A DNA stretch of 6,547 nucleotides from Fidelibacterota bacterium (GTDB lineage: Bacteria; Bipolaricaulota; Bipolaricaulia; Bipolaricaulales; Bipolaricaulaceae). Below are positions 4,859 to 6,547 of this stretch, piece after piece. Positions within the stretch are counted from its first letter, which is position 1, and each line of letters begins with the position of its first letter. The notes beneath the pieces were generated by a model that did no database searches, had not been told where the DNA came from, and saw only the letters and a list, made by a program, of their open reading frames with translations. A program made the position numbers and the translations under genes. Location: NCBI GenBank assembly GCA_024277405.1, contig JAJRVI010000151.1:1-6547 (forward strand). The letters run 5' to 3'.

Positions 4859-6091
4859 TCAGATCCTCTCCTCTTTCGGGATCACCACGATACCCGATTC
4901 GGTGACGTGAAATCTCTTCCGATCCTCTTCGGGATCGACGCCGATTTGGAAGCCCTCGGGGATAGCCACGTTCTTGTCCACGATGGCCCGGCGCACCACG
5001 GCCCCCCGTCCCACCTCCACCCCCGAGAAGAGCACCGACTCCTCCACGTGGGCGAAGCTGTGGACGCGGACTCCGGGGGAGAGGACGGAGCGGATCACCG
5101 TCCCCCCCGAGACGATGCATCCCGGGGAAAGAAGGGAGTTGATCGCCGTGCCTTTGCGGGCGGGCTCTCCGTGGACCGTCTTCGCCGGGGGCCAGGGCTC
5201 GTAGTAGGTGTGGATGGGCCAGGACCTGTCGTAGAGGTCGAACTGGGGCACCACCGCCACGAGATCCATGTGTGCCTCCCATAAGGAGTCCAGGGTGCCC
5301 ACGTCGCGCCAGTAGGGAGTGGGGTTGCGGTTCCCCCTCTCGAACGGGAACACGAAGACCCGTCGGCCCTCCGCCACCATGCGGGGGATCACGTCCACCC
5401 CGAAGTCGTGGGAAGAGGAGGGATCCTCCGCGTCGGAACGGAGGACCTCCTCGAGGATACGGGGGGAGAACGCGTAGATCCCCATCGAGGCGAGGCAATG
5501 CTCGGGGGCATCGGGCGCCGGCGGGGGCTCCTCCGGCTTCTCCTTGAAGGAGAGGACCCGGCCATCGTGGTCGGCCACGAACACCCCGAACCGGCGGCGG
5601 GCCTCGGCCCGGGGGACCCGGATCGCCGCCACGGTGAGATCGGCGTCCCGTTCGCGATGGAAGGAGAGCATCTCCCGGTAATCCATCTTGTACACGTGGT
5701 CGCCCGCGAGGATCAGGATCGCTTCCGGCTCGCCCTTCTCGAAGACGTAGCGCTCCACCGAATACCAGTTCTGCCAGATGGCGTCGGCCGTACCCCGGTA
5801 CCAGGTGGCCCCCTCGGTGCGTTGTTGTGGGGGGACCGGCGCGATGAACTCCCCCAGGGCGGGGTTGAACAGGCTCCATCCCGCCCGGATGTGGCGTTCG
5901 AGCGAGAGCGATTTGTATTGGGTCAAGACGTAGATCTGGCGGAGGCCGGAGTGGAGGCAGTTGGTGAGGGTGAAGTCGATGATGCGGTAGATCCCCCCGA
6001 AGGGAACGGCCGGTTTGGTGCGATCCCGGGTGAGGGGGTAGAGGCGGGCCCCCTTCCCCCCGGCCAAGATGAAGGTCAACACTCCGCTCAT
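4859..6091 (-). CDS. glgC: Glucose-1-phosphate adenylyltransferase (ADP-glucose pyrophosphorylase)
   Basis: This makes ADP-glucose and pyrophosphate from glucose-1-phosphate and ATP, the committed step of bacterial glycogen synthesis. With the chosen start the 410 residues begin MSGVLTFILAGGKGARLYPL, the nucleotide-binding signature. Then follow TKPAVPFGG (25-33), YRIIDF (35-40), ATWYRGTADA (95-104), LAGDHVYKMDY (128-138, catalytic Asp131), FKEKP (182-186, Lys185 for the sugar phosphate), ASMGIYAF, SSHDFG and PYWRDVGT. The C-terminal third is a left-handed beta-helix with hexapeptide-like repeats (about 310-385), used for allostery and tetramer assembly. Length and motifs match E. coli GlgC closely, including the ending GIVVIPKEER. 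The position of E. coli Lys39, which binds the activator fructose-1,6-bisphosphate, is Asp23 here. An ATG 6 bases further upstream (6097) touches the GAGGG site, whereas the ATG at 6091 has the correct 6-base spacing and is preferred. Confidence 0.96.
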   Translation of the reverse strand: MSGVLTFILAGGKGARLYPLTRDRTKPAVPFGGIYRIIDFTLTNCLHSGLRQIYVLTQYKSLSLERHIRAGWSLFNPALGEFIAPVPPQQRTEGATWYRGTADAIWQNWYSVERYVFEKGEPEAILILAGDHVYKMDYREMLSFHRERDADLTVAAIRVPRAEARRRFGVFVADHDGRVLSFKEKPEEPPPAPDAPEHCLASMGIYAFSPRILEEVLRSDAEDPSSSHDFGVDVIPRMVAEGRRVFVFPFERGNRNPTPYWRDVGTLDSLWEAHMDLVAVVPQFDLYDRSWPIHTYYEPWPPAKTVHGEPARKGTAINSLLSPGCIVSGGTVIRSVLSPGVRVHSFAHVEESVLFSGVEVGRGAVVRRAIVDKNVAIPEGFQIGVDPEEDRKRFHVTESGIVVIPKEERI

Positions 6092-6097
6092 CGGCAT

Positions 6098-6102
6098 CCC
6101 TC
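6098..6102 (-). promoter_or_regulatory. Ribosome binding site that sets the glgC start
   Basis: GAGGG on the minus strand (6102-6098) abuts the first ATG (6097) and lies 6 bases before the second in-frame ATG (6091). The spacing favours the second. The two choices differ by only two residues (Met-Pro). Confidence 0.55.
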
Positions 6103-6117
6103 ACATGTCCACGGCGA

Positions 6118-6136
6118 TCCCGCCATCGCGGCGGGA
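6118..6136. repeat. Short perfect hairpin between the NIF3-like gene and glgC
   Basis: TCCCGCC (6118-6124) and GGCGGGA (6130-6136) are perfect 7-base inverted copies around a 5-base loop (ATCGC). There is no T run on either side, so it is not an intrinsic terminator. It ends about 16 bases before the glgC Shine-Dalgarno site and may be an mRNA processing or stabilising hairpin, or chance in GC-rich sequence. The rest of this 69-base gap shows no promoter. Confidence 0.4.
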
Positions 6137-6160
6137 GCCGGTGTTCCCCGATGACGGGCC

Positions 6161-6547
6161 TCAGCGGGGCACTCGGGGCCGCACCACATCCAGGGCGAGG
6201 ACCTGGAGCCCCCTGTCCTCCAGGGCCTCGAGGAACGGGTTTATTCCCAGGGAGTCGGCGGCGATATGTCCCACCACGACTAGGTTCTTCCCCGGGAACT
6301 CCCGGGCGAGGCGCCGCACTGCCGCGTCGGAACAGTGGATGTAGATCACGGTGTCGATCCCGTGGCGAAAGGCACATGCCGCCACCGGGTATCCTCCGTT
6401 CGTGCCCGCCCCGTGGAATACCCCTACGCGCCCGACCCGATTCCCGGGGTCCCCCATGCGGATCTCGATCCCGGTGGACGCGGCCGCGAACTCGGCGAAT
6501 TTCCCCAGCCTCTGCACCAGTTCCCCCACGGTGGCCCGGGGGGACAA
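6161..6547 (-). CDS. NIF3-like (NGG1-interacting factor 3 family) protein, C-terminal part
   Basis: The reading frame is open to the right edge of the window and ends in TGA at 6161, giving at least 128 residues. The TTG at the very edge is probably internal, and the 5' part of the gene lies outside. The fragment shows RVGRVGVFHGAG (37-48), a second strand segment GIDTVIYIHCSD (63-74), and the distinctive LVVVGHIAADSLGINPF (89-105) followed by LEDRGLQVLAL. In NIF3 proteins the C-terminal GHxxxE/D motif supplies ligands to a dinuclear metal centre. Here these would be His94 and Asp98, with Asp in place of the more usual Glu. NIF3-family proteins form hexameric rings, and their cellular role is unsettled. 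It is the first visible gene of the cluster, 69 bases before glgC, so it may be co-transcribed. The assignment rests on the motif and overall pattern of a fragment, and another metal-binding fold is possible. Confidence 0.65.
   Translation of the reverse strand: MSPRATVGELVQRLGKFAEFAAASTGIEIRMGDPGNRVGRVGVFHGAGTNGGYPVAACAFRHGIDTVIYIHCSDAAVRRLAREFPGKNLVVVGHIAADSLGINPFLEALEDRGLQVLALDVVRPRVPR

Noticed and set aside
4803..6377. A 524-codon minus-strand frame spanning glgC and the NIF3-like gene end.
   Set aside because: It is out of frame with the conserved GlgC motifs, low-complexity and domain-free.
1..6547. Mobile elements, CRISPR arrays, attachment sites or a defence system.
   Set aside because: No repeat arrays, transposase or integrase motifs, or target-site duplications were seen. 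The tRNA-Leu 3' end is not repeated elsewhere in the window.

Overview
The window is a stretch of GC-rich bacterial chromosome, and nearly all of it is one unidirectional gene cluster on the minus strand. The strong G/C bias at third codon positions, compact spacing, purine-rich Shine-Dalgarno sites and charged, Arg/Glu-rich proteins fit a GC-rich anaerobe, possibly thermophilic. The mix of a LacD-type aldolase, a pyrophosphate-type phosphofructokinase and an unusual NIF3 variant suggests a deep-branching lineage (a Bipolaricaulota/Acetothermia- or Synergistota-like bacterium would fit). No marker gene in the window settles this, so the taxonomic guess is weak.

Layout, in the direction of minus-strand transcription (right to left): the 3' part of a NIF3-like gene (6547-6161, cut by the window edge); glgC, ADP-glucose pyrophosphorylase (6091-4859); a GalT-family nucleotidylyltransferase (4845-3817); a LacD-type class I bisphosphate aldolase (3750-2656, GTG start); a 6-phosphofructokinase with a pyrophosphate-type active-site Asp (2625-1555); and a secreted S41 C-terminal processing peptidase (1541-393). 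A strong intrinsic terminator (368-336) ends the unit. Gaps are 13 to 69 bases, and no convincing internal promoter is visible, so the cluster is probably one operon. Beyond the terminator lies a complete tRNA-Leu(UAG) gene on the plus strand (229-315), facing the operon. At the left edge is the 5' end of another minus-strand gene encoding a small membrane-protein N-terminus (137-1).

The four middle genes form a sugar-phosphate module. GlgC turns glucose-1-phosphate and ATP into ADP-glucose and pyrophosphate. The GalT-family enzyme interconverts sugar-1-phosphates and nucleotide sugars, and may act on ADP-glucose. The phosphofructokinase and aldolase connect fructose-6-phosphate, fructose-1,6-bisphosphate and triose phosphates. 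Pairing a PPi-producing with a possibly PPi-using enzyme is the most interesting functional idea here. The NIF3-like protein and the protease have no evident link to sugar metabolism.

No mobile element, CRISPR array, toxin-antitoxin or defence system was seen. This is an ordinary metabolic region with a few unusual active-site substitutions rather than a clearly new system.
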